Origin: Ustilaginoidea virens
Taxonomy: Eukaryota > Ascomycota > Sordariomycetes > Hypocreales > Clavicipitaceae
DNA: 64,000 nucleotides
Direction of reading: 5' to 3'
NCBI RefSeq assembly: GCF_000687475.1
Contig: NC_057320.1
Span: forward strand, 1,240,001 to 1,304,000
Part shown: positions 1 through 10,992 of the stretch, piece by piece
Position numbering within the stretch: the first letter of the stretch is position 1
How the letters are laid out: each line of letters starts with the position of its first letter
The notes under the pieces: model-generated
What the model was told of the DNA's origin: nothing
Databases searched by the model: none
The model's input: the letters and a program-made list of their open reading frames with translations, nothing else
Position numbers and translations under genes: made by a program

Positions 1-1579
1 GTCGATCCCTCCGTTCTGGCAAAGGAAGAATGGAATCCTTCTGTACTTTTTGCTCACGTCTTCGCTCGTGACGAGCGCTGCGCTTGGCATCGACGGGGTG
101 AGTCCCGGCGGGGGAAAGCAAAACGAAGAACAGAACCAACCCGGTCCAAAGTCCTGCTGACGCTGATTGAATCGGCGCATCTAGTCCATGACGAATGGCA
201 TGCAAGCGTTGCCCGCCTGGCAAGAGCGCTTCGGCCATCCCACGGGCTCCAAGCTCGGCTTCTTCGGCGCTTCGAACGCGATCGGTGGCGTCGTTCCGCT
301 CCTCACCTTGGGCTGGGTAGGCGACAGGTTTGGGCGGCGTGTTCCCACGGCCCTCGGCTCCCTGGTCATCATCATTGGCGTCTTTGTCGAGTTCTTCGCA
401 ACCTCCCTGGACATGTATATTGGCGGCAAGATGATCCTAGGCTTCGGCAGCGGCCTGGTCCAGATGACTGCTGCCGTCCTCGTCACCGAGTTGAGCCACC
501 CCAAGGAGCGGGTCCAGGTCACCACCTTCTACAACACGTCCATTGTGCTGGGCTATGTCGTCGGCGCTTGGGCAACGTATGGCTGTTTCCGGATCCCGGG
601 CCAGTGGTCCTGGAGGCTGCCCACGCTCGTCCAAATCCTGCCCTCGGCCTACCAGCTCGCCCTCATCTTCTTCTCCCCAGAGTCCCCGCGATGGCTGGTC
701 GCCAAGCGCAAGCTTGACCAAGCCCGCCGGATCCTCGTCAAGTACCACGGCGAAGGCGATGCCCTATCACCCGTCGTGGCGTTCGAGTATGCCGAGATCC
801 AGCAAGTCATTGCCAAGGAGGCCGAGCAGAACATGACATGGGGTGGATTCTTCTCGTCAGTGCCCAACCTGAAACGAATCGGTCTCTGCTTCGCAACTGC
901 CCTCTTCAGTCAAAGCTCCGGCAACTTGCTCGTGTCCAACTATCTCACCCAGATCCTTAAAGACACCGGGGTCAACAACCACAAGGACATCACTCTGGTC
1001 AACGCCATGCTGACATTGTGGCAGTATATCGTCGCCCTCACCGTCGCCGCCATCGTCGACAGGTTCGAGAGGCGCACTTTTTTCCTCGTGGGCTCCGGCG
1101 GCGTCGTTGCCGCCTTCGTTGCTTGGACCATTGCTGCGCAGCAGTATCTGGAGCAGAATTCGCTGCCCGCTGGTCGGCTTGTCCTCGTGTGCATCTTCGT
1201 CTTCCAAGCATTCTACACGTTTGCATGGACAAACCTGGTTGTCACATATTCCCTCGAGGTCGTCACCTACCAGATGCGTGCCAAGACTTGGGCTTTTGTC
1301 TTGCTCACCATTCAGGTTGCTTCTATATTTGGAAACTATGTCAATCCAATCGCGCTGCAAACCATTGGATGGAAAATATACATATACTACTGCATCTGGG
1401 TAACCATCATCTTCATCACCGTCTACTTCTTTTTCGTTGAGACTGCGGGGCCGACTCTTGAGGAGTTGACCTTCTTATTTGACAAGGAGGATGCCAGGAT
1501 GCGCGTCGTGCAGGTGGCCAAGGGAATTGAGGATGCTCACATGCATGTGGATGAGAAGATGGAGCAGAAGCCGGTATAG
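1..1579 (+). CDS. MFS sugar transporter (lactose permease/hexose type), 5' end outside the window
   Basis: Sugar-porter family transporter, expected to carry a mono- or disaccharide with protons across the plasma membrane. Exon 1 runs from before the window to 97 and ends ...ALGIDG. An 87-nt intron (98-184, GTGAGT...CTAG) follows. Exon 2 is 185-1579 and begins SMTNGMQALPAWQ, which joins to the family pattern DGSMxNGxQxLP. Exon 2 holds the GDRFGRR loop motif, PESPRWLV after the sixth membrane segment and ETAGPTLEEL after the last. The ATG at 188 lies inside the conserved motif and is not the start. It converges with URA4, whose stop lies 226 bp away. The family is certain; the substrate cannot be read from the sequence. 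Confidence 0.92.
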
Positions 1580-1805
1580 CGGAAACTGTGTTGCTGCGTC
1601 ATGTACGAGCAGCCGCCATCCTGAAATCGGTCTTGGGGGTTCCAAGTACTGTCAGCTAATTGCGGATAAATGCCCCCATTTGAGAGCGTTCTGATGAACC
1701 ACGCGGCGGTTGGCTAAACAGCACCGGGTCGACTGCAAGTTGAGTTGGCATCACTTCTCTTCACGTGGCGCAACCTCTTTTTCCTCGTCAAAACTGCGTC
1801 TCCAC

Positions 1806-3601
1806 CTACGCGGCTGTCCAGGTCAACGAAAAGACCTCGGTGCCAGCGCGAGAAATCCCAACTTCTGTTGTGCCATCGGAGCTCTTCACCGTGGTAGCAA
1901 TCTTTTCGCCCTTTCGCTCCAATACAATCTTCTCGCCGGGCAATTCAGGAAGTTTATAAAACCTGCGTCCAAAGTAGCTGAGGAACCCTTCCAACTTTTC
2001 CCGAGTTACATCAGCTTCGGGAATATCACCGCGCTCGATTGCCTCCTGCAAGGCCATCAGGACCAGTTGCGTTACAACAGGTTGGGTGAAGACTCCAGCA
2101 GGAGCTTTTCCCTGCTCCGTAGAAATCTTGGATTGCATCAGATGCGGCGCGCTATCACTTCCACTATTGTTGAAGACCGTTTAGGATTTGGTCGCTTTCC
2201 GTCACATGTCCATGAGTAGCTCATTTGATGGGGAGGGAGGAGACGTACAAGAAGAACTTGGGGTTGCCGCTGACCACAGCCTTTAAAAGGGCATCTCTGT
2301 CCGTCGGCTTCTTGGGAATAGGCTTGCAAAAGGCGAATGGGTCACAGCAAGCATCAGCTTCTGTTAGATAGAGGTGGTGGGCGGTAATAGTTGCTGCCAT
2401 CGATATCTTTTAGCATCAGGGGTGAAAGGGGGAGGCGAGACAAGGCCACGGGGTACAATGTACGAACCACCAACAGTAGGCCCACATGCTTTGACGGCTT
2501 CGACGGCGGCAGATGTCGTGCAATGTTCGAGCTGTTATGGTAAGTATTTGGTAGCCTCACATGGTGGTAGAGCACTTGGGGGTGGGGGGGGGTTATGTTG
2601 ACGCACGATTATGCGCAGGCGGGGAAAGCGATCATGAAGCTTTTTCAACGTAGGCAGAAAAGCCTCTTCCAGTGTAGTTCCTTCAGGAGCCAATGCCTCC
2701 AAGACTTCGCCATGCAGGTTCAGGACTAGTTGAAGAGAGAGTCTGGTGAGTCACTCGTTTATTGCAACAAAGAATCCTCCACGAGGGACCAGCGAGATTG
2801 GTACACACCCATGTCGTTTTCTTCCATAGCCGCAAAGGTAGGGTAGAAGGCCTCCACATTTGCTACACCATTCTCAGAATTGGTGGTGACACCTATTCAC
2901 AAATGTCAGTCCTGGTCTCGGGAAATAAGTAGAACCCACCAACCTCACCCTGAGGATACATCTTGACTCCGGTGATGCCTGCTTGGGAAGCCCGAGCAAT
3001 TACCTCGGGGGTCACAGAAGGATGAAGCTAACTGCATCAGCGCCGGACCCGGAGACGACAACTCATCCTGTGAATGTGAAGCTTACGAATAGAGACATCA
3101 TGTAGTGAACCTTGGGTTCAATGCTGCGCAGTTGAGACTTGTACTCGAGGGCCTTTTTGTATCTGTCAGCGAGTGTCAAGAAGAATGAAATTTCACAACA
3201 GCGGAAACAAAGAAAAAGAACCTACTCGTTCCACGGTTGTGATTGGGGGAACCTAGGGTTTGATGACTGTCAGTCAGTATGAAAGGCCCCAAGCGAGCAT
3301 GACAAGTAGTGGTTGGCACATCAGAGCTCAAGGTATCAATGCAAATGGCGGGATCCAGTACGAACAAGATTGGGCATTCTTTCCCCCCCAAGGCCATTGT
3401 CAGCATAGTCGACGGTGCTGTCTTATTTCCGCTATGTCTGCTGAAGGGTACCAATGCGACAGAATCTTACACGAAAACAGTATCAACGCCGCCTTGTCGA
3501 ACAGTGGGAGCAACGAGGTCCATCATATCGCCCTGGCGTAAGTGGACATGCATGTCTGCCGTTGGCGGCAGGACCAGCCGCTGGACGGATTTCAACAGCA
3601 T
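1806..3601 (-). CDS. URA4: Dihydroorotase (de novo pyrimidine synthesis), ten exons
   Basis: Cyclises carbamoyl-aspartate to dihydroorotate in the cytosol, the third step of UMP synthesis. Hand-built exons on the minus strand are 3601-3471, 3378-3366, 3252-3226, 3152-3087, 3027-2949, 2892-2809, 2725-2607, 2531-2471, 2393-2249 and 2163-1806. They sum to 1083 nt (360 residues), the usual fungal length. Metal-site motifs appear in order: DMHVHLR near residue 17, LNLHGE, LEHCTT, TAHHL and FGSDSAPH. Exon 2 has 13 nt and encodes MPNL; exon 3 has 27 nt and encodes VPPITTVER. Both restore the conserved block VMPNLVPPITT. Donors GTTCGT (after exon 2) and GTGCGT (after exon 7) are weak. The exon 8/9 junction is the least certain (PTV-ATITAHHL). 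The start ATG at 3601 gives MLLKSVQRLVLPPTADMHVH. Confidence 0.93.
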
Positions 3602-3922
3602 CTTGCTTAAGCAGACTGACTGTATTTCTGATTTCTGAGGCGAGCGAGGGAGTCGATAGGCAGCCGTCGGGTTGAGTGCAAAAACCGAGAATTGAAGCAG
3701 CGCAGAAAAACCAACGACCGACCCCGACACAGACCAGTGGGGCTGTTGATGCAATGCTGTGCTGTGCTGGATGACCATGCAAGTCTTGGTGAGGTTATGG
3801 AGTCAATATGTACAAAAGCCAAAATGTACGGACGACAACTGGCTGCCGTGGGTGGGGTCTCACCAGGCTTGCCAGATTTGAGCCATGTGGAAGTTGTAGC
3901 CATCAATCAACTTGGAGCCCCA

Positions 3923-3953
<31 letters not shown>

Positions 3954-6734
3954 TCATCAACCGCTGTGATGGGCGTATCAACCACAGGGCTCTCTCTGGT
4001 CAACATGGTCAACATGGTCGAAAGTAGTTGAGGGTCGCGGCGCCAAAACAATATGGTAGGCTTCTGGTTTAGAAGTGGCTGAGTGGTTTTCAGCAAGACT
4101 GATGGCTTGCTATGTAGCAACGTACGAGTCAGAAATTGGGACTCGGGACACCGTGCACGCCAAGGATTGCTCCCAAGTTCCAACCGTCGAGTGGGTTGGG
4201 TTGTCCATGACCTGACCAGGCTAAGCCTCAGGTGGTCAGTCAGCCATTGACACGAAGAACTCCGAGGAATACTCGCAACTGCAAACAGTGCCCCGATGTT
4301 CTGCCATGACGTAATGGCCACTTTTACGGGCTCCGAGAACCTTGTGCGTAGCATGGCATAGACCATGGCATGGGGCATGGGGAGCACCTCAGGTCTGCAG
4401 ACAGACTCCTGGTGAAGTATAGCGTATGGGAGCGGTTAGACTAGGTGGTCATATTGCAGACAGGACAAAAGCAAACTCAGACTCGATTGCCAACCCGAGC
4501 ATGCGAGGCAAGAGACCTTTTTTCCTTCTTCCTTTCTTTCTTTCCTTTTTTTTTTTTTTTGTATTTTTTTTTTGTTTTTGTGGAATTGCACGAGTTTTCG
4601 GCCAAAGTTTGTTGGGGCTGCTTTAGGTCGGTATTGGAGGTGTCTGGTCTGTTCTAGTGAAGCATATAGGTACCTTAGGTAGGTACATAAAGAGGCGGGG
4701 ACATGGAGCATTGCCCCCGCCATTAGCGCCAAGAGCAGGCTAGGGAATCGGAATGTACCTGACATCCTAAATGTTGCTCCAAATGTTGCAATCTTCTCGA
4801 TCCAGCCACAGATGTGCAATAGCATTATTCGCCGGGAACTCGGAGCTTGCAAGGACAGTAGTCGGGCAAGCTCTTGCCCTATTCTCGCCTAGCGACGGTC
4901 CAAGCGACTGCTCCGGGAACTTTTCACTCGCCCAACTAGTTGCTTGTTTGGCGGGTTGACGGGTCTGGTACGGCAAACTCGCCCATCAGAGGGAGAGGGG
5001 CCTTGGGCTCTAGTTGACATTTTATGCATGCCTAGCCTCGCAGCCTATGTTGGGTCAATGCATAATTTATAGTTGCGGGGAGTCGGAGGTCACTGATGTA
5101 GCCCACAGGCCAGGAAAGCAGTGTATGTGCTCCGTACACTGTACACCACCGAGCGAGAGCGAGTTGACACTTTCCCGTCCCATGCACGGACTGCCGAAGT
5201 GTCGCTTACCTACCTACCTAGGTAGGTACCTATGTTTTGCGCTGTCGCTCCCGCAACCTTTTATGCACCAGACTCCATGGATGCGACTCGACGCAACCAT
5301 GAGTGCTGCACGCCAGGTCGCCGAATGTTGCATCATACCTCAGGTGCCTCCACTCTGTACGGAGTACCAAGCAAGTGCCTACCTCCTTCCAGATGCTTCA
5401 GTGCCATGCTGCGCCAAGCTCATTTCTAGTGACGGCCACCCGCGCATCAGCTCCCAGCAAGACATCAATGCAGTCAGTTTGTATTATGCTAAAGCATCCT
5501 ACGATTGTTGTGGTGCTCGATGGTAGTCATGCAGTAACCCAAGTAATCATGGTACTTTTAGGTGGCATCCGTTATACTGTGCCACGGAGCACTGGTTACG
5601 GAGTACTCCGTACTGAGCCTGCTTTATGCAGTCCCATGTGGTGTAACCTCTGGTGCTGGCTTCCTCCCATGTCGCACCGAGGTACCTAGAGACGCATGTA
5701 TTTCCCAAGGTAAGTTGACCTCATCTGGTACCTTCGCGCGTCTAACACAACGCTAGCCCCCTTGACCTTATTTCCCTGGCGCCTCCCCTCTCCAGTTGAG
5801 ACATGCGCCAAGACGTGCCGCCACCCCTGCTGCCACGTCCCCTAGTGCCTACATCCCCCCCCCGTGCCACCTGCAGGCGCCTTGATGAGTCTCTGCGCCG
5901 CCATCGCAGAAGAAGACAATGCATCTCCTAACCAATCACACCTTGGTAAAAGTCGCCGTCAGTTAAAGTCTGGTAGCTGGGTACATAGGCGCCACGCCCT
6001 TTTCACCAATTACCTTACATAATGCCATCAATGATACCGCAGATACCAAAGCTACATCTGTCGGCTGATGCCTACCACTAGACTCTATCCGGACGCAGTA
6101 CTCGATACCAGGGATGGCCCGTCAGCCGCTGTGCCCGTAGCGCAGAAAACACAGAAGCCAACATCGGGTCTAGGACTTTCAGTCTCGGTTCCACCCTCCA
6201 CCAAATTGCTCCACAAATCAATCCATCATCCCGGGGCGACGGCTTTGTGCTTTGTGCTTCCTCCATCACCAGCCTTTCCTCTTCATCTTTTTCCCTCCCG
6301 CTTCCCATCGACTCGACTACCGCGCAACATCGCAACTGCCTGACTTGTTGACCATCGTCATACGGTGATCCCGCGAGGCCGGTCCAACATTGATCAAGCA
6401 CTTGGCCTTCATTTGCATTCGTTTTTCTATTTTTTTTATTTTTTATTTTTTTTCAATTCTCGAGCAGCTCGGTTGATTCTGCAATCTGTTCACATCCGCA
6501 CCCGACCTGTTCGTTGAGCGAGCTCTGTCCGTGAGAAATTGGCAGCTGTCGGCTCGCCAATCTCATCGATCCAACCCGACCCAACCGTCAAATCAGTCCA
6601 TCGACGAGGCAGCTGATCGCGCCTGCGTCGCCGCCGCCTTGAATCCGATACGGCCGATTACCATACTACCCGCTTGCGTATCTGATCCAGAATTATCGAG
6701 GCGCCGTACTTTGCATACATTGAGTCATTCCGTC
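3602..6734. other. Divergent intergenic region URA4/TUP1 (3.1 kb)
   Basis: I see no supportable gene here. The region holds an ATC/GAT triplet run (about 3933-3960), a T-rich block (about 4521-4580), and members of two palindromic motif families: an 18-bp perfect palindrome at 5211-5228 and a 16-bp palindrome at 5597-5612. A CT/T-rich stretch at about 6420-6455 lies before TUP1 and looks like a fungal core promoter or leader. The ORFs in the region have no recognisable motif and are rich in repeats. Confidence 0.6.
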
Positions 6735-8070
6735 ATGTCCATGTATTCTCACCGAGGCATGGGAGCGGCTCCCCCGAGCAGCTCTGTCCGCTTAAACGAG
6801 CTTCTTGACCAGATAAGAGCCGAATTTGAGACCCAGCTTCGACAGACCGAGGGCTTTGAACACCAAAGTATGCTACTTGCCGTGACAATTCCTGTTTCCC
6901 GTTTTAATTCAACCGTCGAGCCTCGGCTAATCTCGACGTGCACCCACAGTTTCCGCCCAGGTCAGCGAGATGCAATTAGTTCGCGAAAAAGTTTACGCAA
7001 TGGAGCAGACGCATATGACTCTGAAGCAAAAGTGAGTCAGAGGGCATCGGTTTTTCTTTTCTTTTTTTTTTCTTTCTAGCAAATCCGCGTACATATAGCA
7101 TGTCTCCTAACCATGTTCGTCAGATATGAGGAAGAAATAAGCATGCTTCGACATCAGCTCGAGAATGCCCGCAAAGGCGGACCCCAACCTGGCATGCCTG
7201 GACCTCCCCAGCATCCTGGCCCTTCTCAGCAGCCTCCATCAATCGCCCCAGGAAATGGCCTCTTTAGCGGCATCATGGCTGGTGGCAATCAGGCCGGTTT
7301 GGCCCCACCACAGCAGCAGCAACATGCTCCCCCCCAAGAGCAGCAAATGGGGCCTCAGCATCAGATAGCTCAGGGACCTCCTGGACTCCCTGTTCCTCCG
7401 CCGCACCCGAGTGCGCAACAGCCGCCCTACCAAGGAGGATACCCTCAAGGTCCGGTATCGAACGGAATGGGTCCTCAACCACCTCAAAGTACGGCTTCGC
7501 CGGGCCCGGGCAGACGAGGTGTCGGCCGCGCGCCGAATGCTGTTGGCCCGGCCACCCCACAGATCAACACTCCTGTGCCATATCCTGGCAATGCTCAGTC
7601 ACCTCAAGTCAGCCACCCCACGCCAGACCACGGGCGCATGGGCGGTCCTCGAGCACCGCCAGTGGGAAATGCGCTGGGAGATCTTGAGCCCGATGCTGTT
7701 GCGCCGCATAACAAAAAGACGGGTGCTGACTGGTACGCGATTTTCAATCCTGCCGTCCAGCGAGTTTTGGATGTGGACCTTGTCCACTCTCTCACCCACG
7801 AAAGCGTCGTTTGCTGCGTCCGATTTAGTCACGACGGCAAATATGTTGCCACGGGATGCAACAGGTCCGCTCAAATTTTCGATGTTCAAACGGGCGAGAA
7901 GGTCTGCGTGCTGGAGGACCACAACGCACAAGACATGACTGCGGATTTGTACATTCGAAGTGTATGCTTCAGCCCTGATGGACGTTACCTGGCAACGGGT
8001 GCTGAAGACAAACTGATCCGAGTAAGTCTCGCCACAAATTCGAAATAGGGTGAAAATTACACCAAACCCC

Positions 8071-8101
<31 letters not shown>

Positions 8102-8862
8102 AAAAAAAAAACTCGCGCAGACTTCACACAAGGTGGTACAGTACATGGACTAATGATGGGGTTATCTAGGTTTGGGATATTCAATCACGTACTATTCGCA
8201 ATCATTTCTCCGGCCACGAGCAAGATATTTACTCGCTCGATTTCGCGCGTGATGGAAGAACGATAGCATCAGGCAGTGGCGACCGAACGGTTCGACTATG
8301 GGATATTGAGCAAGGTACCAACACCTTGACGCTGACAATCGAAGACGGTGTCACTACCGTCGCAATTTCTCCCGACACCCAATACGTCGCCGCTGGGTCT
8401 CTCGACAAGAGCGTCCGAGTTTGGGACATACATTCCGGATTCTTGGTCGAGCGTCTCGAAGGCCCGGATGGGCACAAGGACTCTGTCTACTCGGTGGCAT
8501 TTTCACCCAACGGCAAGGATCTTGTCAGCGGTAGTCTTGACCGTACAATCAAGATGTGGGAGCTCAGCTCTCCTCGTGGCGGACAGAGCGGAGCTCCAAA
8601 AGGGGGCAAATGTGTCAAGACGTTTGAGGGTCATCGGGACTTTGTGTTGTCCGTTGCGCTGACGCCTGATGCGAACTGGGTATTATCCGGGTCTAAGGAC
8701 AGGGGGGTCCAGTTCTGGGATCCTCGAACCGGCACAACTCAGCTGATGCTTCAGGGCCACAAGAACTCGGTCATCTCGGTGGCGCCCAATCCTCAGGGCG
8801 GGTACTTTGCCACTGGATCCGGCGACATGAAGGCGCGCATTTGGTCCTATCGTCCGTTTTGA
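6735..8862 (+). CDS. TUP1: Tup1/RcoA general transcriptional corepressor, WD40 protein
   Basis: Nuclear corepressor that acts with the Ssn6/Cyc8 partner to repress many genes. Exons are 6735-6867, 6950-7031, 7124-8021 and 8170-8862, total 1806 nt (601 residues). Residues about 10-90 form the N-terminal helical tetramerisation region ([16 protein letters not shown], then [14 protein letters not shown] and [17 protein letters not shown]). Residues about 95-240 are Pro/Gln/Gly-rich. From about residue 265 to the end lie seven WD40 blades, with repeated SPD/SPN and VWD/MWE motifs. The ATG at 6735 ([10 protein letters not shown]) matches the usual start of the family. The third intron (8022-8169) carries C25 followed directly by A20. 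TUP1 converges with RMP1. Confidence 0.95.
8067..8111 (+). repeat. C25-A20 homopolymer pair inside TUP1 intron 3
   Basis: Twenty-five C (8067-8091) run straight into twenty A (8092-8111), about 45 nt after the donor GTAAGT at 8022 and before the acceptor CTAG at 8169. Such tracts are unstable in replication and in sequencing, so the lengths may vary or be wrong. Confidence 0.95.
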
Positions 8863-9411
8863 CGCCCAGAGCGACACAAGAATGAATCACGAAGTTTGGG
8901 CAAATGATGTGATTCAAGACGGGGAGGAACGTCGGGTATCAAGCAAGTGCTTGAGGTTTGGCTATTAACCGTGGAGCGGGGGATGGCGCTAGGAGCTGCA
9001 GCTGCAGCTGCAAGCCTGTCTGGAAGTCAACGAGAGAGGGAGCAAAGAATGAAAAGGGGTAAAAAAAAAAAAAAACATGGATCATCACCGCGGTCGGCGC
9101 TTAGGAAAACCATCCAAAGGCTGATTTACTATACCACAGGCTTCGAGGATTGTGTAGGAACTACTCTTTTTTAAGTCTCTTCAAGTCGCTTATAATGATA
9201 CTGAGTCTTTGCTGTACTGGACATTCCGTGGATATTGGTTTCGATGATGAGGATCCTAGTCAGAGGATCATGTGCAGTGAGCATGACGCACAAGGATCTC
9301 GTGACCTGAAAGAGGCTGTTGCGGCATGAACATGAACATCCTCGAGACCACATGGGCAATTGGCTGACAGTTGATAGATAAAAGTGATCAAGACTCCTTG
9401 TGCCAGAATTT
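8863..9411. other. Convergent 3' region TUP1/RMP1
   Basis: No gene seen. It holds an imperfect AGCTGC run near 8996-9012 and an A15 tract at about 9061-9075. It must contain both 3' UTRs. Confidence 0.6.
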
Positions 9412-9912
9412 CTAATCCAAGGAGTCAAACAACTGGGCCAGCTCGTCACCGCCTTTGTCGTTGTTCTTTTTTTTCTTCTTCTTCGTCTTCTTCCTCACCT
9501 TGTCCGCATCCTCCTGTTCCAACAGCCTCCTGCTACGCGTCTCTGCGGCGTCCTCGCCGACACGTCGGGGTCCTGGAGAATTCTGATGTTGGTCGCACTT
9601 CGTCGGTGTTGTCGCAGGGTCGAACACAGCAACGGGAGGCTTTTCCGCTCTTGGCGTTCCTTTCCTGGAGACGGCGACACCCCTGTCGGCAAGTCCGCTG
9701 CTGGCGGCAGCTTGTTCCCCTGGATCTTGCTGCCGTTTGCATCTCGGCGCAGACTGATGCTGTTGGCTCCACCCCGCGCAGTCCAGCAACAGCTGTAGCG
9801 AGCCATGTGCCTGGCCGAGGGCGGCTAGTAGCATTAGGCCCAGCGGCGCATGCTGATTATCTGCCGCCAGCTGGCTGAAGGACCTACATTCATTCGGCAT
9901 GTCAGCAGAAAG

Positions 9913-9954
<42 letters not shown>

Positions 9955-10339
9955 TTTTTTTTTATTTGTTTTTCCTGTTTTGTTCCCCTTTGCCCCACAA
10001 ACATATCGGGGGCAGCATCGGCTTCACTGACACAAAAGCGCGGGGAATCGTGTGATTGTACATAAAGACGGCCCGTGTGACGACATGGTCGAGGCGGCTG
10101 GGCCTGGTGTCTCGGGACGGCGACTCGGGGCAGCGAGAAAGGAGGGCGTGGAGGGAGCGACGGAGGGCTCCAAAGGCTGACCACCAATGCGAGGCGCGAT
10201 GCTGGTTGCGGTGTCGGTGGTTGAAGGCGTCGAGTAGAGGGAGGATGGTGGACAAGGTGAGGCGAAGACGCTCAACTGCAGCGGTGAGTCGTTGGCGGTC
10301 AGACGCTGGTGACAGGGTGCGCTTCGGTTGGCATGCCAT
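9412..10339 (-). CDS. RMP1: RNase MRP protein subunit Rmp1-like
   Basis: Protein subunit specific to RNase MRP, which processes pre-rRNA and some mRNAs in the nucleolus and cytoplasm. Exon 1 is 10339-10032, the intron is 10031-9884 (GTCAGT...GTAG), and exon 2 is 9883-9412, total 780 nt (259 residues). The family signature is clear: a helical N-terminus with NHRHRNQHRASHWWSAFGAL near residues 40-59, then SRLDHVV and IPRAFVSFSQLAADNQHAPL across the splice junction. The C-terminus has a poly-lysine block and ends GGDELAQLFDSLD. The intron holds a (CA/TG)19 microsatellite. I name it from the HRNQHR...WW core; yeast Rmp1 is somewhat shorter. Confidence 0.85.
9915..9952 (+). repeat. (GT)19 microsatellite in the RMP1 intron
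   Basis: An uninterrupted GT dinucleotide run of 38 nt, followed by a T-rich stretch to about 9975. On the coding (minus) strand it reads A-rich then (AC)19 and lies 3' of the middle of the intron, shortly before the acceptor. Confidence 0.97.
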
Positions 10340-10992
10340 GGCGCAGGTTGTGGCTGGCTGGGCTCATTGCCAGAGTAGGTCGGCTGGCGAGGATGGCGTG
10401 TCGGACAGGATGATCTGTGACGTGACTGGTCGGTTTGTGCAAGTTGGGTTGCGTGAAAGAGAGAGACAGAGAGAGAGAGAGAGAGCGAGAGAGAGAAAGA
10501 AGCACGAAAATACAAACCAGACCAGCATTGGCGGCTCAGCTGAGGCGAGCAAGTCAGCCAGCCCCCACATCCTGCCGACCCCAATGCCGCTTCTGGCCGC
10601 GGGCACAAATACATAACATAATACATACATACATACTCCGTACACACATACATCAATTACCACTTCCCCCCAACCCACAGGACGGGATTTGTCCCAGGTC
10701 AAATCCCCAGCTTCATGCCCGCCGACAAGACAACAATTTGCTTCCAGCAGATCAAGTGGCGACTCTGATCCTCTTCACGCCGTCGTCCCCTTCCGGGAGC
10801 CGCCATCGTTTGCTTGCTGGAATTGGAACGCATGGCTCCAGCATATCGTCGCCCCTAGCATTCATTCTCAGCCTCTTCCAGCTGGCGTACTCCTGTTGAA
10901 CCTGCCTGGCCATTTCGCTGCAGAGACGGCTGTCAGTAAGCCAGCCTCTTGAACGGGGAAAGCTGAACTGACGCGGCAATCGGCAACGAACC
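10340..10992. other. Divergent promoter region RMP1/AVT1
   Basis: No gene seen. It contains a GA-rich microsatellite (about 10458-10498), an ACATAC run (about 10616-10635) with a TACTCCGTAC motif, and C-rich leader sequence before AVT1. Confidence 0.6.

Noticed and set aside
188..1579. Complete transporter starting at the ATG at 188
   Set aside because: The ATG is inside the conserved DGSMTNG motif, which is split by an intron; the true 5' exons begin before the window.
3087..3160. Apparent frameshift in URA4 exon 4 when the acceptor at GACAG is used
   Set aside because: The next acceptor (AAAAAG|GCC at 3153-3152) restores VER-ALEYKSQL in frame, so no frameshift is needed.
3860..4387. 175-residue minus-strand ORF upstream of URA4
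   Set aside because: Its C-terminal part is an Asp run made by a triplet repeat and the remainder has no motif or splice support.
10024..10656. 210-residue ORF on the minus strand over the RMP1 start
   Set aside because: It is an alternative frame of RMP1 exon 1 extended through a GA repeat; the RMP1 frame has the family motifs.
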